Assembly: GCF_047675955.1 (NCBI RefSeq)
Contig: NC_132925.1
Location: 72,855,622-72,919,621 of the forward strand
Direction: 5' to 3'
Length of the DNA: 64,000 bases
From: Chlorocebus sabaeus
Taxonomy: Eukaryota; Chordata; Mammalia; Primates; Cercopithecidae
In this document: positions 1 to 10,265 of the stretch, in pieces
Layout: every line of letters begins with the position of its first letter
Numbering within the stretch: position 1 is the first letter of the stretch
The notes under the pieces: generated by a model
Databases searched by the model: none
What the model was told of the DNA's origin: nothing
What the model saw: only the letters and a program-made list of their open reading frames with translations
Translations under genes and position numbers: made by a program

Positions 1-2881
1 ATTAATTTTTGTATAAGGTGTAAGGAAGGGATCCAGTTTCAGCTTTCTACTTATGGCTAGCTAGCTTTCCCAGCACCATTTATTAAATAGGGAATCCTTC
101 CCCCATTTCTTGTTTTTGTCAGGTTTGTCAATGATCAGACAGTTTTAGATGTGTGGTATTATTTCTGAGGACACTGTTATGTTCCATTGGTCTATATCTC
201 TGTTTTGGTACCAGTACCATGCTGTTTTGGTTACTGTAGCCTTGTAGCATAGTTTGAAGTCAGGTAGTGTGATGCCTCCAGCTTTGCTCTTTTCGCTTAG
301 GATTGTCTTGGCAATGAGGGCTCTTTTTTGGTTCCATATGAACTTTAAGGTAGTTTTTTCCAATTCTGTGAAGAAAGTCATAGGTAGCTTAATGGGGATG
401 GCATTGAATCTATAAATTACCTTGGGCAATATGGCCATTTTCATGATATTGATTCTTCCTATCCATGAGCATGGAATGTTCTTCCATTTGTTTTTGTCCT
501 CTTTTATTTCATTGAGCAGTGATTTGTAGTTCTCCTTGAAGAGGTCCTTCACATCCCTTGTAAGTTGGATTCCTAGGTATTTTATTCTCTTTGAAGCAAT
601 TGTGAATGGGAGTTTGCTCATGATTTGGCTCTCTGTTTGTCTGTTCTTGGTGTATAGGAATGCTTGTGATTTTTGCACATTGATTTTGTATCCTGAGACT
701 TTGCTGAAGTTGCTTATCAGCTTAAGGAGATTTTGGGCTGAGACTGGGTTTTCTAAATAGACAATCGTGTCATCTGCAAACAATTTGACTTCCTCTTTTT
801 CTAATTGAATATGCTTTATTTCTTTCTCCTGCCTGATTGCCCTGGCCAGAACTTTCAACACTATGTTGAATAGGAGTGGTGAGAGAGGGCATCCCTGTCT
901 TATGACAGTTTTCAAAGGGATTGCTTCCAGTTTTTGCCCATTCAGTATGATATTGGCTGTGGGTTTGTCATAAATAGCTCTTATTATTTTGAGATACATT
1001 CCATCAATACCAAAGTTATTGAGAGTTTTTAGCATGAAGGGCTGTTGAATTTTGTCAAAGGTCTTTTCTGCATCTATTGAGATAATCATGTGGTTTTTGT
1101 CTTTGGTTCTGTTTATATGCTGGATTACGTTTATTGATTTGCATATGTTGAACCAGCCTTGCATCCCAGGGATGAAACCCACTTGATCATGGTGGATAAG
1201 CTTTTTGATGTGCTGCTGGATTCGGTTTGCCAGTATTTTATTGAGGATTTTTGCGTCAATGTTCATCAGGGATATTGGTCTAAAATTCTCTTTTTTTGTT
1301 GTGTCTCTGCCAGGCTTTGGTATCAGGATGATGTTGGCCTCATAAAATGAGTTAGGGAGGATTCCCTCTTTTTCTATTGATTGGAATAGTTTCAAAAGGA
1401 ATGGTACCAGCTCTTCCTTGTACCTCTGGTAGAATTTGGCTGTGAATCCATCTGGTCCTGGACTTTTTTTGGTTGGTAGGCTATTATTGCCTCAATTTCA
1501 GAGCCTGTTATTTGTCTATTCAAGGATTCAACTCTTCCTGGTTTAGTCCTGGGAGAGAGTATGTGTGCAGGAATTTATCCATTTCTTCTAAGTTTTCTAG
1601 TTTATTTGCATAGAGGTGTTTATAGTATTCTCTGATGGTAGTTTGTATTTCTGTGGGGTCGGTGGTGATATCCCCTTTATCATTTTTTATTGCGTCTATT
1701 TGATTCTTCTCTCTTTTCTTCTTTATTAGTCTCACTAGCTGTCTATCAATTTTGTCGAATTTAAAAAAAAAAAAAAAAAAAAAAAACACCTCCTGGATTC
1801 ATTGATTTTTTGAAGGATTTTTCATGTCTCTATCTCCTTCGGTTCCTCTCTGATCTTGGTTATTTCTTGCCTTCTGCTAGCTTTTGAATGTGTTTGCTCT
1901 TGCTTCTCTAGTTCTTTTAATTGTGATGTTAGGGTGTCGATTTTAGATCTTTCCTGCTTTCTCTTGTGGGCATTTAGTGCTATAAGTTTCACTCTACATA
2001 CTGCTTTAAATGTGTCCCAGAGATTCTGATATGTTGTGTCTTTGTTCTCATTAGTTTCAAAGAACATCTTTATTTCTGCCTTCTTTTCGTTATGTACCCA
2101 GTAGTCATTCAGGAGCAGGTCATTCAGTTTCCATGTAGTTGAGCGGTTTTGAGTGAGTTTCTTAATCCTGAGTTCTAGTGTGATTGCACTGTGGTCTGAG
2201 AGACAGTTCGTTATGATTTCTGTTCTTTCACACATTTGCTGAAGAGTGCTTTACTTCCAACTAGATGGTCAGTTTTGGAATAAATGTGATGTGGTGCTGA
2301 GAAGAATGTATATTCTGTTGATTTGGGGTGGAGAGTTCTGTAGATGTCTATTAGGTCCACTTGGTGCAGAGTTGAGTTTAATTCCTGGATATGCATGTTA
2401 ACTTTCTGTCTCATTGATCTGTCTAATGTTGATAGTGGTGTGTTAAAGTCTCCCATTATTATTGTGTAGGTGTCCAGGTCTCTCTGTAGGTCTCTAAGGG
2501 CTTGCTTTATGAATCTGTGTGCTCCTGTATTGGGTGTATATGTATTTAGTATAGTTAGCTCTTCTTGTTTAATTGATCCCTTTACCATTATGTAATGGTC
2601 TTCTTTGTCTGTTTTGATCTTTGTTGGTTTCAAGTCTGTTTTATCAAAGAGTAGGATTGCACCCCTGCCTTTTTTTGTTTTCCATTTGCTTAGTAGATCT
2701 TTCTCCATCCCTTTATTTTGAGCCAATATGTGTCTCTGCACGTGAGATGGGTCTCCTGAATACAGCACACTGATGGGTCTTGACTCTTTATTCAATTTGC
2801 CAGTCTGTGTCTTTTAATTGGAGCATTTAGCCCATTTACATTTAAGGTTAATATTGTTAATTGTGAACTTGATCCTGTCAT
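1..2881 (-). pseudogene. L1 ORF2 (endonuclease/reverse transcriptase), 5' part, broken
   Basis: The start ATG is at 2881-2879, 63 bases after the ORF1 stop. About 960 of the usual ~1275 codons are inside the window. Recognisable parts in order are the N-terminal endonuclease with GDFNTPLSTLDRS and the SDHSAI motif (near 2190), then the reverse transcriptase with VGFIPGMQGWF (near 1170), IRQGCPLSPLLFN (near 890) and the catalytic FADD at 769-780. In life ORF2p nicks DNA and reverse-transcribes L1 RNA in target-primed reverse transcription. Here the frame is lost: TGG has become TGA about 30 codons in (near 2793), several frameshifts follow, and a 24-base A-run at 1763-1786 replaces a short A-run. 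Six bases are missing just upstream of FADD relative to the second L1 in this window. A 416-codon stretch (145-1395) is still open. Confidence 0.93.
1763..1786. repeat. A24 homopolymer inside L1 ORF2
   Basis: 24 consecutive A on the plus strand (poly-T in the ORF2 sense). At the same position the other L1 (near 48495) has only A6, so this is an in-place expansion of a coding A-run, not a retrotransposon tail. Confidence 0.95.
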
Positions 2882-2944
2882 TATGATGTTAGCGGGTTAT
2901 TTTGCTTGTTAGTTGATGCCGTTTCTTCCTGACATCGATGGTCT

Positions 2945-3961
2945 TTACAATTTGGCATGTTTTTGCAGTGGCTGGTACTGGTTGTTCCTTTCCATGTTTA
3001 GTGCTTCCTTCAGGAGCTCTTGTAGGACAGGCCTGGTGGTGACAAAGTCTTTCAGCATTTACTTGTCTGCAAAGGATTTTATTTCTCCTTCACTTATGAA
3101 ACTTAGTTTGGCTGTATATGAAATTCTGGGTTGAAAATTCTTTTCCTTAAGAATGTTGAATATTGGCCCCCACTCTCTTCTGGCTTGTAGAGTTTCTGCC
3201 GAGAGATCTGCTATTAGTCTGATGGGCTTCCCTTTGTGGGTTACCCGATCTTTCTCTCTGGCTGCCCTTAAGATTTTTTCCTTCATTTCAACTTTGGTGA
3301 ATCTGACAATTATGTGTCTTGGAGTTGCTCTTCTCGAGGAGTATCTTTGTGGCATTCTCTGTATTTCCTGAATTTGAATGTTGGCCTGCCCTACTAGGTT
3401 GGGGAAGTTCTCCTGGATGATATCCTGAAGAGTGTTTTCCAACTTGGTTCCATTTTCCCCCTCACTTTCAGGCACCCCATTCAGATGTAGATTTGGTCTT
3501 TTGACATAATCCCATACTTCTTGAAGGCTTTGTTCATTTCTTTTTCCTCTTTTTTCTTTTGACTTCTCTTCTCACTTCGTTTCATTCATTTGATCCTCAA
3601 TCACTGATACTCTTTCTTCCAGTTGATCGAGTCGGTTACTGAAGCTTGTACATCTGTCACATATTTCTCGTGTCATGGTTTTTGTCTCTGTCAGTTCGTT
3701 TATGGCTTTCTCTGCATTGATTATTCTAGTTATCCATTCTTCCATTCTTTTTTCAAGATTTTTAGTTTCTTTGCACTGGGTACATAATTCCTCCTTTAGC
3801 TCGGAGAAGTTAGATGGACTGAAGCCGTCTTCTCTCAACTCGTCAAAGTCATTCTCCATCCAACTTTGATCCGTTGCTGGCGCTGAACTGCGTTCCTTTG
3901 GAGAGGGAGATGCGCTCTGATTTTTTGAATTTCCAGCTTTTCTGCCCTGCTTTTTCCCCAT
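2945..3961 (-). pseudogene. L1 ORF1 (RNA-binding chaperone), full length with two nonsense codons
   Basis: The start ATG is at 3961-3959 and the stop TAA at 2947-2945, giving exactly 338 codons plus stop, the usual length of primate ORF1p. I followed the frame across the two gaps and see no net indel. It is broken at codon 130 (TGA at 3574-3572, which looks like CpG decay of CGA) and at codon 301 (TAA at 3061-3059, from CAA). The N-terminal ~125 residues are the low-complexity head and coiled coil (LEKRMEEWITRI, LDQLEERVSVIED); the middle is the RRM region with RYSSRRATPRHIIVRF and the C-terminal domain follows. ORF1p forms trimers that coat L1 RNA. With the first stop in the coiled coil, no functional trimer is expected. 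Confidence 0.93.
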
Positions 3962-5005
3962 CTTTGTGGTTTTATCTACCTTTGGTCTTTGATGATGGTG
4001 ACGTACAGATGTGGTTTTGGTGTGGATGTCCTTTCTGTTTGTTAGTTTTCCTTCTAACAGTCAGAAACCTCAGCTGCAGGTCTGTTGGAGTTTGCTGGAG
4101 GTCCACTCCAGACCCTGTTTGCTTGGGTATCAGCAGCAGAGGCTGCAGAAGAGTGAATATTGCTGAACAGCAGTTGTTGCTGCCTGATCATTCCTCTGGA
4201 ACGATCTCAGAGGGGTACCCAGCCGTGTGAGGTGTGAGGTGTCAGTCTGCCCCTAGTGGGGGGTGTCTCCTAGTTAGGCTACTCGAGGGTCAGGGACCCA
4301 CTTGAGCAGGCAGTCTTTCCGTTCTCAGATCTCAAACTCCGTACTGGGAGAACCATTACTCTCTTCAAAGCTGTCAGACAGGGACATTTAAATCTGCAGA
4401 GGTTTCTGCTGCCTTTGTTTGGCTATGCCCTGTCCCCAGAGGTGAAGTCTACAGAGGCAGGCAGGCCTCCTTGAGCTGCAGTGGGCTCCACCCAGTTCCA
4501 GCTTCCTGGCCACTTTGTTTACCTACTCAAGCCTCAGCAATGGCAGGCGCCCCTCCCCCAGCCTTGCTGCTGCCTTACAGTTAGATCTCAGACTGCTGTG
4601 CTAGCAATGAGGGAGGTTCCGTGGGCATGGGACCCTCCAAACCAGGCGCAGGATATAATTTCCTGGTGTGCCATTTGCTAGGACCCTTGGTAAAAAGCAG
4701 TATTAGGGTGGGAGTGACCCAATTTTCCAGGTGCTGTGTGTCACGGTTTCCCTTTTTAGGAAAGGGAATTCCCTTCCCCCTTGCGCTTCCTGGGTGAGGT
4801 GATGCCTCGCCCTGCTTCAGCTCTTGCTCGGTGGGCTGCACCCACTGTCCTGCACCCACTGTCCTGCACCCACTTTCCGACATGCCCCAGTGAGATGAAC
4901 CCAGTACCTCAGTTGGAAATGCAGAAATCACATGTCTTCTGTGCCACTCAGGCTGGGAGCTGGAGGATGGAGCTGTTCCTATTCGGCCATCTTGGAACTG
5001 CCCCC
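3962..5005 (-). promoter_or_regulatory. L1 5'UTR with internal promoter
   Basis: This is the G+C-rich region between the L1 5' end and the ORF1 ATG, on the minus strand. The extreme 5' end retains the YY1-type core AAGATGGCCGAAT (plus-strand 4982-4994), which in primate L1s positions transcription start. Primate L1 5'UTRs also have antisense promoter activity, which here would point rightwards towards 5005 and beyond. A 14-base unit is triplicated at 4837-4878. Whether the promoter is active cannot be told from sequence; CpG loss is moderate. Confidence 0.85.
4837..4878. repeat. Tandem triplication of a 14-base unit in the L1 5'UTR
   Basis: The unit tgcacccactgtcc occurs at 4837-4850 and 4851-4864, with a one-base variant at 4865-4878. 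The usual L1 5'UTR has one copy here, so this is a local expansion in this element. Confidence 0.9.
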
Positions 5006-5021
5006 GAATGTACCTATTTCT

Positions 5022-5090
5022 ACTGAATTGTATACTGAGAAGTGTCAAAGATTGTGAACTTGTATAATTTACCACAATTTTGACATTTTA
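5022..5090 (+). mobile_element. Old L1M-type 3' tail relic
   Basis: The pattern ACTGAATTGTATACT followed by TTTACCACAATTTT is typical of the end of mammalian-wide L1 3'UTRs. Only about 70 bases are left, abutting the younger L1. Confidence 0.5.
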
Positions 5091-5104
5091 AAAAGTGGTC
5101 TTAA

Positions 5105-5735
5105 TACATGTATTCATTCATTTGACAAATCTTTTAGTGCTCACTAAGTGCCAAACACTGTTCTGATGTTGGGGAACACTAGCAAAACTCAACATACAAA
5201 AACAACCTTACCTTCGTGAAGTCGACATTCTAGTGAAATACGACAAACAAAAGGAGTAAAATAAACCATATTCAGTGGAAGAAAGTGCTACGGAGAAAAT
5301 GAAGGAGAAAGTGGAAGGGAAGGAAGATCCAGAGTTGCCATAATTTGGGGTGGTCAGGAAGGCCCCACCTCAAAGACGGCATTTGAGCAGAGGCCTGAAA
5401 GTGAGGGAGTGAGGCATGAAGGTGATGAGAGGGAGAGTGGTTCACACAGAAGGAACAGCAGTGCACAGCTGGGAGTCTTCCACTGTGTTTCAGGAGCTGC
5501 AAGGAGGCTAATGTGGCTGGAGCTGATGGAGGGTGCAGGTGAGGCTAGGGGATTAGGAGACCAGCGAGAAGACCCATGCAGTAATGCTGAAAAGAAATGT
5601 TGGTGGCTTGGATTAAGGCGGTAGCAGTGGAGAGAGAGTCATCCTCAAAGTAATTGAACAGGGTGTGTTGATGGATTTGGTGGAAGAGTGCAAAACAGAA
5701 AGGAGTCAAGAATGACTCCAAAGCAGAGGTGATTT
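5105..5735 (-). mobile_element. L2 (LINE-2) 3' region
   Basis: The plus strand shows the reverse-complement L2 3' end in order: ATTCATTCATTTGACAAAT, a degenerate GTGCCAAACACTGTTCTG, CATTCTAGTGAAATA, then GGTGGTCAGGAAGGCC, the ACAGAAGGAACAGCA block, GCAAGGAGGCTAATGTGGCTGG and GTGGCTTGGATTAAGGCGGTAGCAGTGGAG (given in parts). About 630 bases, heavily diverged; open frames here are accidental. Confidence 0.8.
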
Positions 5736-5739
5736 TGCA

Positions 5740-5935
5740 CCCCATGGCACACATGTCAACATCTTAGAGACAGTTTGGGTTGTCACAGTCAGGGAAGGGA
5801 GGAGTTTGCTACGGGCATCTGGTGGGCAGAGGCCAGGGATGCTAGTAAAGAGACCAGAAGGCACAGGACACCCCCACAACAGGGAATTGTCCTGCCCAAA
5901 ATGTCAATAGTGCTAAGCTGAGAAAGCCTGCTTTA
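5740..5935. repeat. Ancient MER-type DNA transposon relic
   Basis: Blocks such as GTTTGGGTTGTCACAGTC, GGCATCTGGTGGGCAGAGGC, CAGGGATGCTAGTAAA and CCCAAAATGTCAATAGTGCT match an old non-autonomous (probably hAT-type) MER element that I recognise but cannot name with certainty. Confidence 0.55.
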
Positions 5936-6796
5936 AGTTGTTTGGCCTAAATAAATAGAAGGATAAACAACAGAGAAAGCCAGACTAAGGTGATTAGAGG
6001 TCAGGCCGAAGACTGAGAAACAAAGGAGAACATATAGCTAAATTGTATTAATGTTCACACTGCCTCAGGGACTCTGCTGAGCACATTGGATAATCCCAGC
6101 TAAGTGTCATAGCAGTACTATGTGGGATGTTTGGGCATCCTGATACATTGGAAGGAACATAGATGGTTTAACCACTGGCAGTACACCAGGAAACTTGGAT
6201 TAAACTAAGATCTCTTGGGACTCTGAAGCTCAGGGCCCCAACAGTGTGCCGTGCAGTCTTCCAAATTCACCATGTTGCCAAGGAAAGCCAAACAATAGAG
6301 ACAATGTAAGCAACAGATATATATGTATACCATTACATATATATGTACATATGTACACATATAAATATATATGTCATTATAATTTAATGTATATTTTCCT
6401 TTTATTTTTTCCCCAAAAATGTGTCTAGCAACATGGAAAAATAATCTGCTGAATTGCTTCAACACTTAACTGCCTAGAACAGTAAAAATGGTGAGAGATT
6501 CCTGAAACCAAAGATGTGGCACCTTGTATCTGGTTGACCTATTTGGGGACTGGGTAGCAGAGGGATTTTAGAGCTCCTTCCAGTGTCTGTATTTTTCTGG
6601 TTTCCACTTAGTCCCCACAGCCTACAGACACTTGAGTAATTTCCAGATTTGCAAGAAAAATGATTTAAGAGCAAACCAGAGCTGATCTTCTAGGTACTCA
6701 GATACATAGCCTATGCGTGCCTGTGTTGCTGCTTGTTGACTTTGGGGTAGGGGCTAGGAAGCGGTTTGGAAGAGGGCTGATTCCATACTTTTACAA
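5936..6796. other. Mostly unassigned DNA with an AT-rich simple tract
   Basis: No gene seen. A weak MIR-like or L2-like trace lies near 6050-6130 (CTGCTGAGCACATTGGATAATCC) but is too diverged to call. The AT-rich tract at 6315-6392 is listed separately. The rest looks non-repetitive. Confidence 0.4.
6315..6392. repeat. AT-rich degenerate TATATG/TACATA simple repeat
   Basis: An imperfect alternating purine-pyrimidine tract (tatatatgtata, acatatatatgtacatatg, atataaatatatatg). It yields spurious open frames on both strands. Confidence 0.85.
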
Positions 6797-8443
6797 TTGT
6801 AAATTGTATATGCCACATTTTTAAGTCCATTTATCCATTGATGGACACTTAGGTTGATTTCATATCTTAGCAATTGTTAATAGTGCTGCAATAAAAATGG
6901 GAGTGCAGATATCACTTTGACGTACCGATTTCATTTCCTTTGTATATTGTGATCAGTAGTGGGATTGCCAGATCATATGGTAGTTCTAAATATAATTTTT
7001 TTAGTAACCTCCATACTATTTTCCATAATCCCTGTACTAATTTACATTCCTAACAAGAGTATGCAAACATTCCCTTTTCTCCACATTCTCACCAACACTT
7101 GTTATTTTTTGTCTTATTGTTAATAACCATTGTAACAGTTGTGATGTGACATTTCATTGTGGCTTTAATTTGCATTTCTCAGATGATTAGTGATATTAAG
7201 CATTTTTTCATATACATGTTGGTCATTTGTATGTCTTTCGATAAATGTCTATTCAGATCCTTTGCCCAGCTTAAAATCAAGTTACTTGTGTTCTTACTAT
7301 TGAATTGTATAAGTCTTTATGTATTTCAGATATTAAACCCTTATAATATGTATGATATTAAAATATTTTCTCCCTTTCTATAGGTTGTCTCTTCACTCTG
7401 TTGATTGTTTCCCTGACTGTGCAGAAGCTTTCTAGTTTGATGTAAACTCATTTATGCTTTTGTTGTCTGTGCTTTTGTGGTCATATACAAACAAATCATG
7501 CCCAGTCCAAAGTCATAAAGCTTTTCTCATATTTTTTGGTAGTTTTCTAGTTTCATATTTTACATTTAAGTCTTTTATCCACTTTTAGTTGATTTTTGTA
7601 TAAGGTATGAAATAAGGGTCTAATTTTTTTCTTTTGCATGCATGTGGATATCCAGTTGTCCCAATACCATTTATTGAAGAGACTGTTTTTTCACCACTGC
7701 ATGTTCTTGGCACCTTTGTCAAAAATTATTTATTTCTAGTCTCATGTACCATTGGGCTATGTATCTGTTTTTATGCCAGTACCATGATGTTTTGTTTATG
7801 ATAGTTTTATAGTATTTTTTGAAGTCAGATAATGCAATGTCTCCAGCTTTGTTGTTTTTGCTCAAAATTGCTTTGGCTGTTCAGAGTCTTTTGTGGTTCC
7901 ATATAAATGTTAGAATTTTTTTCTGTGTCTGTGAAAAATGTCATTGGAATTTTGATAGGGATTGCATTAAATCCATAAGTCACTTTGAGTAATATGAACA
8001 TTTTAACAATGTTAATTCTTCCAGTCCATAAACACAGGGTATCTTTCCATTTGTTTGTATCTTTTTCAATTTCCTTCATGAATGTTTTATAGTTTTCAGT
8101 GTACAGGTGTTTCCCATCCTTGGCTAAATTTATTCCGAAGTATCTTTTTGTAGTTATTCCACAAAAAAATACTGTTTTCTTGATTTCTATTTTGGATATT
8201 TGTTATTAGCATATAGAAACATGACTGATTTTCGTATGTTGATTTTATATGCTGCAACTTTACTGAATTCATTTATTAGTTCTAATAGTTTTTTGTGTCA
8301 TCTTTAGGTTTTTTACATAAAAATCCTGTTGTCTGAAAACATGGACAATTTAACTTCTTTGCTTCTAATTTGGATGCCTTTTATTTCTTTCTGTTGCCTA
8401 ATTGTTCTGGCTAGAACTTCCAATACTATGTTAAATAGAAGTT
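6797..8443 (-). mobile_element. L1 fragment (ORF2 C-terminal half to 3' region)
   Basis: Reverse-complement L1 landmarks run in order: TTTATCCATTGATGGACACTTAGG, GGGATTGCCAGATCATATGG, TTGCATTTCTCAGATGATTAGTG, GTTGTCTCTTCACTCTGTTGAT, CCAATACCATTTATTGAAGAG, ATGTCTCCAGCTTTGTT (each cited in part), and the end of the RT region near 8430. About 1.65 kb, truncated at both ends, with many stops. It is older than the L1 at 1-5005; probably L1PB/L1MA grade. Confidence 0.85.
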
Positions 8444-9585
8444 ATAAGCCAGTTCCGTATCTGAAAAGTGGATATTTAATAAGCTGGCAATGAAGCTATT
8501 CATGTCAGATGAGATAACACCTCCTGAAAGTACTTCATGAAAATACAGTGTGCTGTGATTATCATGAGCAGATGACTTTGAGCATGGAAAAGCCAGTGGT
8601 TACATGGTGGTTCAGGTAACTCCTTGCAAGGAGAACTCTTGGTCTAAGAGGTGCTGTTTAAGAAAAACAGAGAACCATTTGGAAAGCTCACATCACAATT
8701 TGACCTAATTGGCTATCTATGAGCTGTCATTTGAGAAAAGAGTTCCAAGGGAAGGCCACTGTTACCACCCGAAATAAGTTCCCCATCTGCATGCTGATGC
8801 TTTAGATAGGATATTTTAAAGACATTCTTCATACCTGAGACCACAGTATTCTAGATAAATTCATGCTTTGTAATTTAGTCCTTACTTATACTCTTGTGTG
8901 TGTGTATGCATGTGTGTGTATCTTGAACAAATGTCAAATTCATTTCTTATATCAAATAGAATTTTCTGCTCTTTAGTTATCTGATATACACTTTATGCCA
9001 AAAACAAACTCTATATTAAATGATAGAAATTATAAGGTTAGCCTTTAATACTAAACAGTATATTTAGTGTAGAGTGTTGGGAGTTAACTGTATAAAAGAG
9101 ATATGTAAAGGTTTCCTTTTTCTTAATACTTTATCCAGATAAATCTCTTAATTCAGATTTTACCAACAACCCCCAATTTTTTTTTTACTTCATCTACCCC
9201 ATAAGAACATATTCAAATTTAATTTAGCTCAAAAATTTTTGTTGAATATCAGCCCATGACCAGTGTTAGGTGGCAAATTAGTAAGATGACATCCCTCAAA
9301 ATAAGTGTGATGAGAACCCTGTCTACTAAGAGAGACTCATAGGATGACTTAATAAATATGGAACCCCAAAAGTCCATAAAAACTAAATTATTAGGGCTGT
9401 CATTATAAAGAAATCATCTTACTTAAAACTAATCTGTACTTCTTATAAAACAAATTACCTAACCGTTGTATTTGTGAGTTGTTATGCTGATTTATTTTCA
9501 GGTCAAACTCTTGGGAAAAGGTTAAGTATGTAAGATTTTTTTGGAAGTTTTCTTCTCTTTATTCTTGTTCCTGCAACACTTTGCC
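8444..9585. other. Unassigned, no gene seen
   Basis: AT-rich DNA without a recognised repeat or plausible exon. A short TG-rich stretch lies at about 8895-8922. No open frame with protein-like composition. Confidence 0.4.
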
Positions 9586-9730
9586 CACACTTTAGCTATT
9601 GTACTTATCATATTGCACTGTAATTATTTGTTAAATGTTTTAAATTATTTATCTAGTCTCCCTCATCAGACACTGAACTTCTCCAGGCCAGAGGCTATGT
9701 CTCTCCTTTATGTTCGTCTTTGTGTTGTAG
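9586..9730 (+). mobile_element. L2 3' end, left part (interrupted)
   Basis: The sense L2 3' pattern is seen as GACACTGAACTTCTCCAGGC, followed by an AGAGGCTATGTCTCTCC block and TTCGTCTTTGTG. The expected continuation resumes at about 10196, so a ~465-base insertion interrupts the copy. Confidence 0.6.
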
Positions 9731-10195
9731 AGAACAAGACATAGGATGTTTTCCTCCTTCACTGCTAGGTTCATGGCTGAGACTCCTACAAAAAAAATAC
9801 ATATGAGCAAGTTTCATATGATACGAGAGTTTTCAGAAATGAAGAACCAAAGAAACAGAAAAATCTGTGAATTTTTATGCTTAGGTTTGATGAAGAGTAG
9901 ACAGCCATATAGAAGTATGATTGGACAAAGGTACAATCTAATCGGAATTAACTGGGGGGAACTTGTAAGGCCTATTTGTTCAGATTCTTCTTGGCATCTC
10001 TGTGTCTTCATTCCTTTCTCCAGATACAGGAAAGATGTCTCTGGAATGAGGGTCTTGTGACCTACTTTAAAGAAAGATCAGATAATTATTTTATGACCTG
10101 CTTCAGAGGAGAATTTTGGGAGGAGGTCAAAGAGAACTTCCTGTTTCTGCTGTTTTCTGAAATGTCAAGAGGCCATATTTTGGAATAGCGTGTCC
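9731..10195. mobile_element. Probable solo LTR interrupting an L2; family not assigned
   Basis: A block of about 465 bases sits exactly between two halves of one L2 3' end. Its length and single-block insertion, together with phrases such as GGCTGAGACTCCTAC and GAACTTCCTGTTTCTGCTG, suggest an ERV1-type solo LTR, but I cannot name the family or fix the ends to the base. The 104-codon open frame inside has no protein-like pattern. Confidence 0.4.
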
Positions 10196-10265
10196 TAAAC
10201 TCTGTCTGTATCCATAGTATCTAGTACCATACTTGGCACAAAGGAGGGCTAGCTGAATTTTTATC
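10196..10265 (+). mobile_element. L2 3' end, right part
   Basis: CTGTATCCATAGTATCTAG, then ACCATACTTGGCACAAAGG, continues the L2 3' end consensus broken off at about 9730. Confidence 0.55.

Larger units (their letters stand above)
1..5005 (-). mobile_element. Primate LINE-1 (L1PA-type), 5'-complete, 3' end outside window
   Basis: Read on the minus strand, the element starts at about 5005 with the typical L1 5' end (GGCAGTTCCAAGATGGCCGA), followed by a 5'UTR of about 1.04 kb, ORF1, a 63-base spacer and the first three quarters of ORF2, and then runs off the left edge. The window therefore lacks the last ~0.95 kb of ORF2, the 3'UTR, the A-tail and the downstream target-site duplication. Both frames carry inactivating changes, so it is not autonomous. 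The ORF1 N-terminus differs strongly from that of the copy at 45511-51994, so the two belong to different primate subfamilies. The flank right of 5005 is an old L1M-like tail, so the element probably landed in an older repeat. The L1 identity is certain; the exact subfamily is not determined. Confidence 0.95.

Noticed and set aside
145..1395. A possible intact reverse transcriptase gene
   Set aside because: It is the longest open part of a broken L1 ORF2; upstream stops and frameshifts remove the start.
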